Positions 13,671 to 23,500 are shown, counted from the first letter of the stretch. The stretch is 64,000 bases of DNA from Sanguibacter sp. HDW7 (GCF_011300875.1 NZ_CP049862.1:1054001-1118000), one strand, 5' to 3'. Program-made: numbers and translations. The notes: generated by a model not told the origin, from the letters alone.

Positions 13671-16652
13671 ATGACCGTCACGCACGACCACGAGCGCGCG
13701 TCCGCGACACCGGACGCGCCCGCCGTCGCGGCACCTGAGCACTCCGCCCCCGCCGCGCCGGCTCCCTTGAGCGTCGGTGCGGCCGACGACCAGGCCGAGG
13801 CGCGCGCCGACGCCCTCGCCGACACCGTGCTGCGCCGCCTCGCCGGCTCGCGCGACGCCGTGGACGACGACGGCCCGCACGCGCACTCCGCGGGCTGCGG
13901 CCACCTGCGTCGTTCGGCGGCGCCCGTCGCAGGCGCGACCGTCGGCTTCGCGGGCGGCGACCTCGACCCCGCGGCGAGCGCCCGCATCGAGGCCCGTCGC
14001 GGCAGCGGCCGCGCGCTCGACGCGCCCGTGCGGCGCGAGCTCGAGGGCGCGTTCGGCACGAGCCTCGGCCACGTGCGTGTCCACTCGGACGCTGGGGCGC
14101 GCTCGCTCGCCCGAGGGATGTCGGCGACCGCGTTCACCACGGGCAACGACGTGTTCCTCGGGGACGTCGACACCTCGACGACCGAGGGCACGCGCGTGCT
14201 CGCGCACGAGATCGCGCACGTCGTGCAGGAGACCGGCACGGGCGTCCGGCGCCTCTTCTCCCGGCTCAAGGCCGCGGTCTTCGGCCCCACCGACCCTGCG
14301 AAGGTGCAGGAGAAGCAGGACCTCAAGGACGCGAGGGCCGCGAAGAAGACCGAGGACGCGCACCTCAAGCAGGAGCGGGAGACGAACACCGCAGCGCGCG
14401 CCGCCGACAGGGACCGCATCTACGGCACGGGGTCGAACCCGGTCGACCTGGAGACCGCGCAGCAGAGCGTCTCCGACATCAACGCGGAGTTCGCCGAGGC
14501 GCTCGCCTCCGAGGCGGACCTCGCCGCAGGCATGGCGCAGCGCGGCATGAACCCCGCCGCGGCCGCCGACGCCGCGTACACCGCGACCTGGCTGCCGGGC
14601 GGCACGCACGAGCATCTCGAGCAGTGGGCACCGGCTCGCAAGTCCGAGTCCGAGCGACTTATGGCCCTCATCCGCAAGGCGCGCGCCCACGCATCGGCGT
14701 CGGCCGGAGCGTCCGACGACGCCGGGGGTCTCCTCGACCACGACGTCGAGGCGGTCTACGAGCGGGCCGCGGCCGCCGCGGTCGCCGAGGCGCGTGCGGC
14801 GCAGCGTGCTCAGGGTGCGTCGGTCGCCGCGCAGGCCGCGGCGCAGGCGTCGGGGCGCCTCGCCGTCCCGCCCGCACCCACGGGTGCTGCGGCCGGTCCG
14901 GTGGACGTGCGCGAGCGTGCCGCGAGCCTCACCGAGCAGGAGTGGGCGCTCGCCGTCGAGAAGCTGCGCAAGAAGCGCCCGACCGCCGGCTCGACCCTCG
15001 ACCTCGAGATGCGCCGACGCGCGATCGTCCGCGCCGAGCGGGAGACACCCGGCGCCCCCCGCGAACGGCTCGTCACCACGGACAACGTCGACTCGACCGT
15101 CGACACCGCGGCCGGCGCCCTCGAGACAGCCGCCGGGCTCAGCGCGCTCACCGACTCCTCGAAGTCCAAGGGCGAACGCGCCCAGGGCCTCGCGCCGCTC
15201 GGGACCGCCGACTTCGTCGAGAAGATCGGGGAGGTCCAGAAGCGCAAGAAGGACAACCTCGCGACGGACAAGCAGTGGGACGACGCCCAGGAGGACCCCT
15301 CGAAGCAGGAGGCCGCGACCGAGGTCTTCGGCGACGCGCTCTCGATCGTCTCCGGGCTCAAGAACGCCGTCGTCAACCTCAAGCGGCTCGTCGAGTCCGC
15401 GAAGAAGATGCACACCGACGGGGTGAGCTCCGCCGAGATGCTCACGGGCGTCAAGGCCGGGGCCGACGCGCTCGGTGCGCTGAGCGCGACCGCGACGAGC
15501 ACCGCGAAGTTCGCCGCGGGCGTCGCCGACAAGGTCGGCGACAACGTCGCCAAGGTCGTCCCGGGCCTCAACATCGTCACGACGGTCTTCGGCGTCGTCT
15601 CGGCGGTCACCGACGTCGTCACCGCGTCGCGCACCTTCAACTCGACGAAGGAGAACCTCACCCAGGCCTACCTGCGCGGCAAGAACGCCCAGGGCGCCGA
15701 CGTCATGGTGAGGCCGCTCCTGCGCGTCGCGCAGTCGACGACGATCAACCTCGAGAAGGCCTCGTGGAGCGCGGGCAAGGCCGTCGGCGACCTCGGCGTC
15801 GCCATCGCGACCGTCGCGACCGCGGGCGGTTTCGGCATCCCGTCGGCCGTCGGCGCCGGCATGTCCGTCATCGACGCGCTCCACGACGTCGGGCACACCA
15901 TCGCCAACGAGATCCTGCGGGGGCTCGAGCGCAGCGCGATCCGCGAGGAGACCGGGCGGCTCGAGGGGTCCGCGGAGAAGCTCCTCCAGCGCAGCCCCGC
16001 GACGGCCGTCGACGGCATCATCGTGCGCGCTGCGGGCGGCGACGCGATCGCCCTCTCCTTCCTCTCCGGCTACGAGGTCGACGGCGCTCCCGTCGACGCC
16101 GCGATGCTCCGCGGCGTCTCGACGTCGGGCGACGACGCACCCTCGGGCGACGACACGCTGCTGCGCGTGCGGGAGGCGGTGCTCGGCGAGCTCGACGAGG
16201 ACGCCGACCCGTCGCACATCTTCGCGCGCTACGCGAAGACCGTCACCGGCGCCGGGTCCTCTGTCCTCGAGCGGTTCCGCGACACCGGACGCATGGCGCA
16301 GCAGAAGAACACGATGGACGCCGACGCCGCCGCCCAGGGCGGCCCCGCGGGCAAGGACCGTGGCATCCTGTGGCGCTTCGGCCAGATGTTCGCCCGCAGC
16401 GACACCCACGAGCGGCGGATGGAACGGACTGGACAGCGCTTCGAGGAGCACCGCCCCGGGCGCGTCGGCCCCGTGGAGATCCCCGCCGGGGCGACGCCCC
16501 AGCAGGTCCTCGACGTCCTCAAGAGCTCGACCGACGGCGAGCTCCGCGCCGCGCTCAACGACCCGAGCAACCCTGCTACCGTGCGCGAGGCGGTGCTCCT
16601 CTACCTGGCCGAGCAGGCCAAGAACGCCGCGACCACCGGAGGACAGTCGTGA
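13671..16652 (+). CDS. DUF4157-domain protein, putative injection-system effector
   Basis: A 993-aa protein. Residues ~120-200 are the eCIS-associated DUF4157 domain with the metalloprotease-like H179-E-I-A-H183 in LAHEIAHVVQETG. The remainder is Ala/Lys/Glu-rich and helical, with two weakly hydrophobic stretches at about 620-650 and 700-745 (VVPGLNIVTTVFGVVSAVTDVV; AIATVATAGGFGIPSAVGAG) that could insert into a membrane. DUF4157 is typical of eCIS cargo or effectors. The next, overlapping gene resembles a secretion chaperone, which supports a cargo role. I chose ATG 13671 (GGGAGGGG upstream); ATG 13632 is in frame. Toxic activity is not demonstrated. Confidence 0.82.
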   Translation: MTVTHDHERASATPDAPAVAAPEHSAPAAPAPLSVGAADDQAEARADALADTVLRRLAGSRDAVDDDGPHAHSAGCGHLRRSAAPVAGATVGFAGGDLDPAASARIEARRGSGRALDAPVRRELEGAFGTSLGHVRVHSDAGARSLARGMSATAFTTGNDVFLGDVDTSTTEGTRVLAHEIAHVVQETGTGVRRLFSRLKAAVFGPTDPAKVQEKQDLKDARAAKKTEDAHLKQERETNTAARAADRDRIYGTGSNPVDLETAQQSVSDINAEFAEALASEADLAAGMAQRGMNPAAAADAAYTATWLPGGTHEHLEQWAPARKSESERLMALIRKARAHASASAGASDDAGGLLDHDVEAVYERAAAAAVAEARAAQRAQGASVAAQAAAQASGRLAVPPAPTGAAAGPVDVRERAASLTEQEWALAVEKLRKKRPTAGSTLDLEMRRRAIVRAERETPGAPRERLVTTDNVDSTVDTAAGALETAAGLSALTDSSKSKGERAQGLAPLGTADFVEKIGEVQKRKKDNLATDKQWDDAQEDPSKQEAATEVFGDALSIVSGLKNAVVNLKRLVESAKKMHTDGVSSAEMLTGVKAGADALGALSATATSTAKFAAGVADKVGDNVAKVVPGLNIVTTVFGVVSAVTDVVTASRTFNSTKENLTQAYLRGKNAQGADVMVRPLLRVAQSTTINLEKASWSAGKAVGDLGVAIATVATAGGFGIPSAVGAGMSVIDALHDVGHTIANEILRGLERSAIREETGRLEGSAEKLLQRSPATAVDGIIVRAAGGDAIALSFLSGYEVDGAPVDAAMLRGVSTSGDDAPSGDDTLLRVREAVLGELDEDADPSHIFARYAKTVTGAGSSVLERFRDTGRMAQQKNTMDADAAAQGGPAGKDRGILWRFGQMFARSDTHERRMERTGQRFEEHRPGRVGPVEIPAGATPQQVLDVLKSSTDGELRAALNDPSNPATVREAVLLYLAEQAKNAATTGGQS

Positions 16653-17125
16653 CCGACCAGCCCCAGCTCGCGAGCGACCTCGCGCACCGCGTCCACGCCG
16701 CGCTCGCGGCCGTCGGCGTCGAGCACGACATCGACTGGGGGCCCGAGACGCTCACCGTCGGCGACGTCGTCGGCGTCATCACGCAGCGCCGACCCGGCGT
16801 GACGTTCTACGCCGTCGCCGAGGATCTCGTGCCGGACGACGCCCGCGACCGGGTCGCGCTCGCCGCGACCCGGATGAACTCGCGCCTCGCCGCGAGCACG
16901 GTCGAGCTCGATGTCGACCGCGGCCTCCTCTCGGTGCGCGCCGCCGTGTCGCTCGGCGCGCCCGGGGGCGCGATCCTCGAGCTGCTCCCCGAGGACCTCG
17001 GGGCGCTCCTCGCCACGGCCGCCGACGAGGTCCGGACGACGTGGTCGCAGGTCGCGGAGCCCCTCAAGGCCGTCGTCGACGGACGCGAGGAGCCGGAGGC
17101 GGCCGCGCGGGTGCTCGACGCATGA
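16649..17125 (+). CDS. YbjN/type III secretion chaperone-like protein
   Basis: The 158-aa protein (GTG 16649, overlapping the DUF4157 stop) has the alternating pattern of the YbjN/T3SS-chaperone fold: an N-terminal helix, strands VITQRRPGVTFYAVAEDL, a helix AATRMNSRLAASTVELD, strands GLLSVRAAVSLG and a C-terminal helix ending in EPLKAVVDG. I infer it is the dedicated chaperone of the preceding putative effector because the two are translationally coupled. Fold assignment is by pattern only. Confidence 0.65.
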   Translation: MTDQPQLASDLAHRVHAALAAVGVEHDIDWGPETLTVGDVVGVITQRRPGVTFYAVAEDLVPDDARDRVALAATRMNSRLAASTVELDVDRGLLSVRAAVSLGAPGGAILELLPEDLGALLATAADEVRTTWSQVAEPLKAVVDGREEPEAAARVLDA

Positions 17126-17586
17126 GGTGCCCGGCGCCACTCGTCGGCGGGTCCGTCCTCGCACTCACCCTCACCCTCGCTGCGTGCACGTCGGACGGTG
17201 ACGCCGCCCCGAACGTCACGGACGTCGCCGTGGGCGACTGCCTGCGCGCGCCCGCGGAGGTCACGGCCGAGGTCGAGACCGTCGTACGCGTCGCGTGCAC
17301 CGAGCCTCACGAGCAGGAGGCGTACGCCACCGTGCCCGTCGTCGACGAGGCGGGCGCCGCGATCGACACGTTCCCGGGCGACGCGTGGCTCAAGTCATTC
17401 TCCGACGGCGTGTGCGCCGCCGCGTTCGAGGGCTACGTCGGCGTCGACTACCGCGACTCCGACCTCTTCTTCACCTACCTGCAGCCCAACGCGCGCGGCT
17501 GGGGCGAGGGCGACCGCGAGGTGCTGTGCCTCGTGACGACGACCGGGGAGAAGCTCACGGCCTCCGTCAAGGGCTCGGCCGCGTAG
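17122..17586 (+). CDS. Septum-formation-domain-like lipoprotein
   Basis: The 154-aa protein has a lipoprotein signal peptide with lipobox LAAC (Cys22). The mature part carries VAVGDCLRAP, VRVACTEPHEQEAYATV and FFTYLQPNARGWGEGDREVLCLV, the four-Cys pattern of the actinobacterial septum-formation family. ATG 17122 overlaps the previous stop and its TAG overlaps the next GTG, so it belongs to the effector operon. It would sit on the outer face of the membrane; its link to injection is unknown. Confidence 0.8.
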   Translation: MRCPAPLVGGSVLALTLTLAACTSDGDAAPNVTDVAVGDCLRAPAEVTAEVETVVRVACTEPHEQEAYATVPVVDEAGAAIDTFPGDAWLKSFSDGVCAAAFEGYVGVDYRDSDLFFTYLQPNARGWGEGDREVLCLVTTTGEKLTASVKGSAA

Positions 17587-17975
17587 TGGGCCGCCCGCAG
17601 GTCGCGGCGACCGCGATGCTCATGTGCTCGTTCGGCGCCGCGCCGTCGACGCTCAACGTCCTGCCGACCGCACGCGTCCTCGTCGAGGGACGGCCAGCCG
17701 CGGTGATGACGGACGCGGCACCCGTCGTCAACGTGCCGCCGTTCGGCATGTGCACGTCGCTCGCCAACCCGACCGTCGCCGCGGCGACCGCGGCCGCGCT
17801 CGGCGTCCTCACGCCCATGCCGTGCGTGCCCGCGACGACGCCCTGGGTCGGCGGCTCGACGTCCGTGCTCGTGGGAGGGCGGCCCGCTCTCGTCCAGGGG
17901 TCGACGTGCCAGTGCGCGTTCGGCGGCGTCGTCCAGGTCGTCGTGCCGGGCACGACGACGACCCTCACGGGCTGA
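17586..17975 (+). CDS. DUF4280 PAAR-like spike-tip protein
   Basis: The 129-aa protein (GTG 17586) has the DUF4280 pattern: start VAATAMLMCSFGAAPSTL, NVPPFGMCTSLANP, LTPMPCVPATTPWVGG and a final LVQGSTCQCAFGGVVQVVVPG, with conserved Cys likely binding a metal at the tip. DUF4280 proteins replace PAAR proteins as the spike tip in many eCIS loci. It is coupled to the lipoprotein gene in the effector operon rather than the baseplate operon. Confidence 0.88.
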   Translation: MGRPQVAATAMLMCSFGAAPSTLNVLPTARVLVEGRPAAVMTDAAPVVNVPPFGMCTSLANPTVAAATAAALGVLTPMPCVPATTPWVGGSTSVLVGGRPALVQGSTCQCAFGGVVQVVVPGTTTTLTG

Positions 17976-18007
17976 TCCGTCGGGAAGGTGCCGGGCGCTG
18001 CGTGCGT

Positions 18008-18055
18008 GTTCCGTAGCGATTACCGATGACCGTCCTGGGACCTCGGTCCTACCGT
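18008..18055 (+). promoter_or_regulatory. Shared CIS regulatory element, copy 2, with -10 box
   Basis: Core CCGTAGCGATTACCGATG ends at 18028. A -10-like TACCGT starts at 18050, leaving 21 bp between; the inverted copy before the sheath has exactly the same distance to TACGTT. The transcript would start near 18062, about 130 bp before the DUF4255 gene. The rest of 17976-18192 holds no gene. Confidence 0.75.
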
Positions 18056-18192
18056 CGATCATCCGGTCCGCGCGGCGCGGCGCGACGTCGTGCCCGCACC
18101 CGGCACTGCCGTGGCACCCGCCGCGGCAGGCTCGCGTAACCGCACGCACCACAAGCCCGCCTCGGCGGGACACGACCTCGGGAGGAGGGACC

Positions 18193-18795
18193 GTGCTCGT
18201 CCCCGACGTCGACCGCGCCCTCGAGGCGCTCCTGCGCCGCACGCTCCCGCTCGCCGACCACGAGGGCGACATCTCGTTCGACACCCCGACGTCGACGTGG
18301 TCGGCGCAGGTCAACCGCCTCACGGTCAACCTCTTCCTCCACCAGGTGGCGCGCAGCCCGCAGCCGCCGCGTCCCGCGCAGCAGCGGCCCGGACCGGACG
18401 GACGCCTCGAGCGCCGACCGCCCCAGCCGCTCGTCGAGCTCTCCTACCTCGTCTCTGCGTGGGCCGGCTCCGTGCGCGACGAGCACCAGCTGCTCGGCGA
18501 GGCGCTCACGCGCCTGCTCGGATCCCAGGCCCTGCCGGCGTGGGCCGTGCCCGACACGCTCACGTCGTCGGTGCAGGTCGCGGTCCGCACGGACGACGCG
18601 CACCGGCCGCGCGACCTGTGGGGCACGCTCGGCAGCCAGGTCAAGGCGTCGTTCGGCATCGTCGTCACCGTCGTCGCGGACGTCCACGACTGGGAGCTCG
18701 CGCCGCCGCAGGTCACGGGCGTGGAGGCCGCGACGAGCGTGCTGCCACGCACGGGCACCGCCGGCGCAGGCAGCGTCGGAGGCTCCGGCCGATGA
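18193..18795 (+). CDS. DUF4255 protein (Pvc16/Afp16-like cap or tail terminator)
   Basis: The 200-aa protein (GTG 18193, GGAGGAGGG upstream) matches DUF4255: a start of the type VDRALEALLRRTLPL, then DISFDTPTSTWSAQVNRLTVNLFLHQV, a Pro/Arg-rich loop, PLVELSYLVSAWAGSVRDEHQLLGEAL and a VQVAVRT strand. In eCIS this protein caps the distal end of tube and sheath. Its stop overlaps the start of the first giant membrane protein (ATGA), linking cap synthesis to that protein. Confidence 0.88.
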   Translation: MLVPDVDRALEALLRRTLPLADHEGDISFDTPTSTWSAQVNRLTVNLFLHQVARSPQPPRPAQQRPGPDGRLERRPPQPLVELSYLVSAWAGSVRDEHQLLGEALTRLLGSQALPAWAVPDTLTSSVQVAVRTDDAHRPRDLWGTLGSQVKASFGIVVTVVADVHDWELAPPQVTGVEAATSVLPRTGTAGAGSVGGSGR

Positions 18796-20990
18796 GGGTG
18801 CTGAGCCCGCTCACCCGCGTCGACGTCTCCGCCGAGGGGACCGCGCGCATCCCGCTCACGGTCGTCAACACGACCGGCGTCATCGACTCGTTCTCCGCCC
18901 GTGTCGTCGGCCTGCCCGAGGACACGGTGACGTGCACGTCGGACGCCGTCGGGCTGTTCCCCGAGGCGTCGGCGGACCTCGTGCTCGCGCTCGACCTGCC
19001 CGGCAGCTTCCCCGCGGGCTCGCACCTCGTCACGGTCCTCGTGCAGTCGGCGAGCGGCGCGCCCGTCGCGCAGCACGACCTCGAGGTCGTCGTGCCCGAG
19101 GCGGCGGGGCTCGCGCTGCGCGCCGCGCCCTCGCGCGTGCGGGCGCGACGCGAGGCGACGTTCGACGTCGAGGTCCTCGCGACGGGCAACGTCGCCGTCG
19201 ACGTCGCGCTGCGAGCGAGGGACACGGAGCGGACGCTGCGCTGCGAGCCGACGCCGTCGACGCTGTCCGTGCCCGCGGGTGGCACACGGACGACCCGCGT
19301 GCGCGTGCGCGCGCCTCTTGCGTGGACCGGGTCCGACCAGGACCTTGCGGTGCGGCTCGAGGCGACCGCGGGCGACCTCACGGACGAGATCGACCTCGTC
19401 CTGCGGCGTCGGCCCGTGCTGTCGCGCGGCCTGCTCACCATCCTCACGCTCGCGCTCATCATCACGCTGTGGGCCGTCGTCCTGCTCCTCGGCATCCGGG
19501 GAGCGCTCGGCGCGGACCCCGTGACGCGCGTCGCGCCCGCGTCGTACTTCGCGGCGACCGCGGTCGACGGTGCAGCGTCCGGCGGGGACGGGACGCCCGG
19601 TGCGGCCCCCGAGGGGGCGCTGCCCAAGGAGGGGCAGGTGCCCGCGGGGGTCGGCGGGACGCTCACGGGCCGCGTGACGTCAGAGATCTCCGGGGAGGGC
19701 GTCGGGCGACTCACGGTCGAGGCCGTGCGGCGCGCGCCCGAGGGCCTCGTGACGATCGCGTCGTCCGCGACGCAGGACGACGGCACGTACGCGATCGGCG
19801 GACTCTTCCCCGGCGAGTACCTGCTCAAGGTCGGGGCGGACGGCTACGAGACAACCTGGTACGCGACGGGAGACGAGCCGTGGACCCCCGTCCGCGCGAC
19901 CAGCCGCGACGCGACGAGCGACGTCGACGTCACGGTCGTCGGGGACCCCGCGACCCTTCACGGCCGCGTCGACACGGGCGCGATCGCGGACGGCGCAGCC
20001 GTCGACGTCACGGTGACCGTCCGCGCGGCGTGGTCCGACGACGTGCCCGCGCGCACGGTCGAGGTCGGCGCCGACGGAGCATGGAGCGTCGCAGACCTGC
20101 CCGCCCCGGGCACGTACGAGATCACCGCGGCCGCCGAGGGCTACCAGCCGGCGACGACGCGCGAGAAGGTCGCGGGCGGCCAGTCGCGCTTCGTCGCGGA
20201 CCTGCGCCTCGGCACGACGCCCGGGCAGGTCTCGGGCACCGTGACGGCCGGCGGTCGCCCCCTCGGCGCCGTCACCGTGACGACGTCAGTCGGCGGCCGC
20301 GACGTCACCGTCGGCACACCGACGCTCGGCCAGGTGGGCCGCTTCGTCCTGCCGGGCCTTCCGACGCCCGGCACGTACCTCCTGACGTTCACGCGCGAGG
20401 GCTTCGGCTCGGCGAGCGTCGTCGTCGACCTCGCCGCCGGCGAGGTGCGCGGCGACGTCGCCGTCGAGCTCGTCGACGGCGCCGGGTCCGTCACGGGCCG
20501 CGTGCTGGGACCCGACGGCAAGGGCGTCGGCGGTGCGACCGTCGTCGTCGCCGGGGGCGCCACGCCGCTCACCGTCACGACCCTCACGTCGGGCGACGTC
20601 GGAGCGTTCACCGTGAGCGGCCTCGCTACGCCGGGCGCGTACACGCTCGCCGTGACGGCCGCCGGCCTCGCGGCGGCGTCCGTGCCCGTCGACCTCGATG
20701 CGACGGGCCTCGTCACGGGCCTCGAGGTGCGCCTCGGCGCCGCGACCGGCGACGTCCGCGGCACGGTCAAGGACCCCGGCGGCACGCCGCTCGCGGGCGC
20801 GCGCGTCGTCCTCACCGACGGCCTTACCGAGCGCGAGGCCGTGACGACCGACACCGGCGCCTACGTCTTCCCGGGTCTAGCACCCGGCACCTACACCGTC
20901 ACGGCGACCGCGGCCGACGGTCGCACCGCCACCGGTCTCGCCCGCGTCACCGCGGGCGGCACCGCCCGAAGCAACCTCCGGACCAGCTGA
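18792..20990 (+). CDS. Giant membrane-anchored repeat protein 1 (732 aa)
   Basis: There is no signal peptide. Residues 1-~205 form two beta-sandwich (Ig/NEAT-like) domains, RRRPVLSRG precedes one membrane helix at about 214-237, and the rest is ~5-6 repeats of 75-85 residues of the carboxypeptidase regulatory-like/prealbumin fold (G-V--G-V-D--G--V-GA-V, then G-Y-V-GL-PG-Y-L-V-A-GY). The positive charges before the helix predict N-terminus in the cytoplasm and repeats outside. It is the first of three tandem paralogues coupled to the cap gene. I infer a tether between particle and envelope; no enzymatic motif is seen. Confidence 0.85.
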   Translation: MRVLSPLTRVDVSAEGTARIPLTVVNTTGVIDSFSARVVGLPEDTVTCTSDAVGLFPEASADLVLALDLPGSFPAGSHLVTVLVQSASGAPVAQHDLEVVVPEAAGLALRAAPSRVRARREATFDVEVLATGNVAVDVALRARDTERTLRCEPTPSTLSVPAGGTRTTRVRVRAPLAWTGSDQDLAVRLEATAGDLTDEIDLVLRRRPVLSRGLLTILTLALIITLWAVVLLLGIRGALGADPVTRVAPASYFAATAVDGAASGGDGTPGAAPEGALPKEGQVPAGVGGTLTGRVTSEISGEGVGRLTVEAVRRAPEGLVTIASSATQDDGTYAIGGLFPGEYLLKVGADGYETTWYATGDEPWTPVRATSRDATSDVDVTVVGDPATLHGRVDTGAIADGAAVDVTVTVRAAWSDDVPARTVEVGADGAWSVADLPAPGTYEITAAAEGYQPATTREKVAGGQSRFVADLRLGTTPGQVSGTVTAGGRPLGAVTVTTSVGGRDVTVGTPTLGQVGRFVLPGLPTPGTYLLTFTREGFGSASVVVDLAAGEVRGDVAVELVDGAGSVTGRVLGPDGKGVGGATVVVAGGATPLTVTTLTSGDVGAFTVSGLATPGAYTLAVTAAGLAAASVPVDLDATGLVTGLEVRLGAATGDVRGTVKDPGGTPLAGARVVLTDGLTEREAVTTDTGAYVFPGLAPGTYTVTATAADGRTATGLARVTAGGTARSNLRTS

Positions 20991-23500
20991 TGCGCGCAGA
21001 GCTCTCCCCGCCCGTCCTCGACGCCGTGCCCGGCTCGCCCGCGCACCTCGCGGTCGTCGTGACGAACACGAGCGACGTCATCGCCGCGTACGAGGTGCGC
21101 GTCCTCGGCGTCGACCCGCGCTGGGTCGAGATCGACGGGGAGCCGCGGCTCTTCCCGGGCACGACCGGCACCGTGCGCGTCGCGCTCACGCTGCCCGTGG
21201 GGGTCGCGGCGGGAGCGCGGCGGCTCGCGGTGCAGGTGCGGGCGACGACGACGGGCGACGACGTCGAGATCTGCGACCTCACCGTCCACGTGCCCGCGAC
21301 GCCCGGCCTGCGCGTGCGGCTCGACCCGACGACAGTCACGGCCGGGCGCCGTGGCGTCCTCTCGGTCGAGGTCGCCAACGAGGGCAACACGCGGCTCACG
21401 GGACGCCTCCACGGCGTCGACCCCGAGGCTGCGACGGCGTTCCTCGCCGACCCGGGCAGCTTCGACCTCGCACCCGGCGAGCACCTCGCGGGGCGTGTCG
21501 AGCTGCGCGCCAAGCGCCCCTGGTTCGGCACGCCCGTCGTGCGGCAGGTCGAGGTGCACGCGAGCGACGACCTCGCGGCGATGGCGCCCGAGCCCGGCTC
21601 GCGCCCGCTCGCGATCGGCGCGTTCGTCCAGCGGCCGCGCTTCTCGCGCGGTCTCATGTCGATGCTCGGCCTGCTCGCCGCGGTCACGGTCTTCGCGGTC
21701 GTCGTCTCGGTGGGGCTCGGCTCGGTTCTCGCGCGCTCGCAGGCGGACCGCGACCTCGCGCTCGAGGTTGCGCGCTCGCGCGACCGCGCGGTGACCGCGG
21801 CGGGGGCGGGGACGGTCGCCGGAACGGTCCTGCAGCCCGACGGTGCTGCCGTCGCAGGAGTGTCGGTCGACGTCACGGCGGCGGACGACGCGACCGTCGT
21901 CGTCGCGTCGACCGCGTCCGACGCGGCCGGCGCCTTCCGGGTGGGTGGCCTCGCTGCGGGCGACTACAAGGTGCGGCTGCGCGGCGCGGGCTACGCCGAG
22001 GTCTGGTACCCGGCGGCGCTGTCCGACGCGGACGCGGAGCCGGTCGCGGTGCGCGGCGGCCAGACCGTCGACGGCCTCACCGTCATGCTCGGCGGCACGC
22101 CCGCGACGATCGCGGGAACCGTCGAGGGCGAGGACGTCGCGGGGGCGCGCGTCGAGCTCCAGGTGCCGCTCGACGTCCTCGCGGCCGACGGCGGCCCCGT
22201 CGCGCAGGCACCCGGGGCCGGCGACGGCGCGGTGCTGAGGACGTCGGTCGCGGGCGCGGACGGCACATTCCTCCTCACGTCGGTGCCCTCGCCGGGCGTG
22301 TACGACCTCGTCGTCACGAAGGAAGGCTTCTCCGCGCAGGTCCACCGGCTCGACGTCGGTGCGGGCGAGGACCGCGAGGGCGTCGAGATCGACCTGCGCA
22401 CGGGCGACGGCACGATCACGGGCGTCGTCTCGTCGGCCGACGGGCCCGTCGCGGGCGCGACCGTCGTCGCGACGTGGGGCTCGACCGTCGTGCGGACCCT
22501 CACGCAGACCGAGGGGGAGGACGCGGGTACGTTCACGCTGCGCGACCTGCCGACGCCGGCGACGTTCACCGTGCAGGTCTCCGCGCCGGGCCTCGCGCCC
22601 GAGACGCTCGCGCTCGACCTCGCGCGTGGGCAGCAGCTCGAGGGCGTCGCGGTCTCGCTCGGCCTCGCGTCGGGCAGCATCGACGGCCTCGTCACCGTGC
22701 CCGCGGGCTCGAACGCGGGCGGCGTGCTCGTCACGGTGACCGACGGCGCCGTGACCCGGCAGACCGTGACGACGACCGAGCCCGTGGGAGCGTGGCGCGT
22801 CGCGGGCCTGCCCGTGCCCTCGACGTACACGGTGACGCTCACGCGCGCCGACCTCGGCACGCAGGTCGTCTCCGTGAGCCTCGACGCGACGGGCGCCGTG
22901 CGCGTCGGCGGAACGGCGACGCGACGCGTGACGACGCCCATGCGTGGCGCGCGCGGCACCCTCACGGGCGTCGTGCAGCAGAAGGACCTCACCGGAACGG
23001 CGACGCGCGTCGGCGGCGTCACGGTGACGCTCACCTCAGGGGCGACGACCCTGCGCGTGCGCACCGCGACGACGCAGGCGGACCTCGGCCGCTACGTCGT
23101 CGAGAACCTCGAGCCCGGCACCTGGTCCGTGACCTTCGAGCGGCGCGGCACGCGCCCCGTCTCGACGACCGTGACGGTCGGCGCCGGCACCGCCTCGACG
23201 TTCGACCCCGTGCTCGTCGCCCCCGCATCGCTCGCGGGCACCGTGACCCAGGGCGGGACACCGCTCGCGGGCGTCACGGTGCGCCTGTGGACGGCCGCCG
23301 CGTACGGCACGGGCGCATCGCCCACCGCGACGACGACGACCGACGGCGCGGGCGCGTTCACCTTCGAGGACGTCGACGCACCGGCGTCCTACGTCGTCGA
23401 GATCCTCTCGGGCCAGGGCTCCGTGCTCGGGGCCTCGAAGGTCGTCACCGTCACCCAGTCGCAGGCGGCGAAGGTCGCCGTCACCGTGGAGGCACCGTGA
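20990..23500 (+). CDS. Giant membrane-anchored repeat protein 2 (836 aa)
   Basis: A paralogue of the preceding gene with the same plan: cytoplasmic beta-sandwich part (residues 1-~215; VVVTNTSDVIAAYEVRVLG echoes VVNTTGVIDSFSARVVG of protein 1), basic flank RPRFSRG, a membrane helix at about 222-245, and seven or so carboxypeptidase regulatory-like repeats (AGTVLQPDGAAVAGVSVDV and so on). Its ATG overlaps the previous stop (TGATG). The GTG of the third paralogue overlaps its own stop. Confidence 0.85.
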   Translation: MRAELSPPVLDAVPGSPAHLAVVVTNTSDVIAAYEVRVLGVDPRWVEIDGEPRLFPGTTGTVRVALTLPVGVAAGARRLAVQVRATTTGDDVEICDLTVHVPATPGLRVRLDPTTVTAGRRGVLSVEVANEGNTRLTGRLHGVDPEAATAFLADPGSFDLAPGEHLAGRVELRAKRPWFGTPVVRQVEVHASDDLAAMAPEPGSRPLAIGAFVQRPRFSRGLMSMLGLLAAVTVFAVVVSVGLGSVLARSQADRDLALEVARSRDRAVTAAGAGTVAGTVLQPDGAAVAGVSVDVTAADDATVVVASTASDAAGAFRVGGLAAGDYKVRLRGAGYAEVWYPAALSDADAEPVAVRGGQTVDGLTVMLGGTPATIAGTVEGEDVAGARVELQVPLDVLAADGGPVAQAPGAGDGAVLRTSVAGADGTFLLTSVPSPGVYDLVVTKEGFSAQVHRLDVGAGEDREGVEIDLRTGDGTITGVVSSADGPVAGATVVATWGSTVVRTLTQTEGEDAGTFTLRDLPTPATFTVQVSAPGLAPETLALDLARGQQLEGVAVSLGLASGSIDGLVTVPAGSNAGGVLVTVTDGAVTRQTVTTTEPVGAWRVAGLPVPSTYTVTLTRADLGTQVVSVSLDATGAVRVGGTATRRVTTPMRGARGTLTGVVQQKDLTGTATRVGGVTVTLTSGATTLRVRTATTQADLGRYVVENLEPGTWSVTFERRGTRPVSTTVTVGAGTASTFDPVLVAPASLAGTVTQGGTPLAGVTVRLWTAAAYGTGASPTATTTTDGAGAFTFEDVDAPASYVVEILSGQGSVLGASKVVTVTQSQAAKVAVTVEAP

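Noticed and set aside
22474-23496. Upstream extension of the 2054-aa giant
   Set aside because: This part overlaps the second giant in another frame and is Arg/Asp-rich shadow sequence; GTG 23497 has the operon's usual 4-nt overlap.
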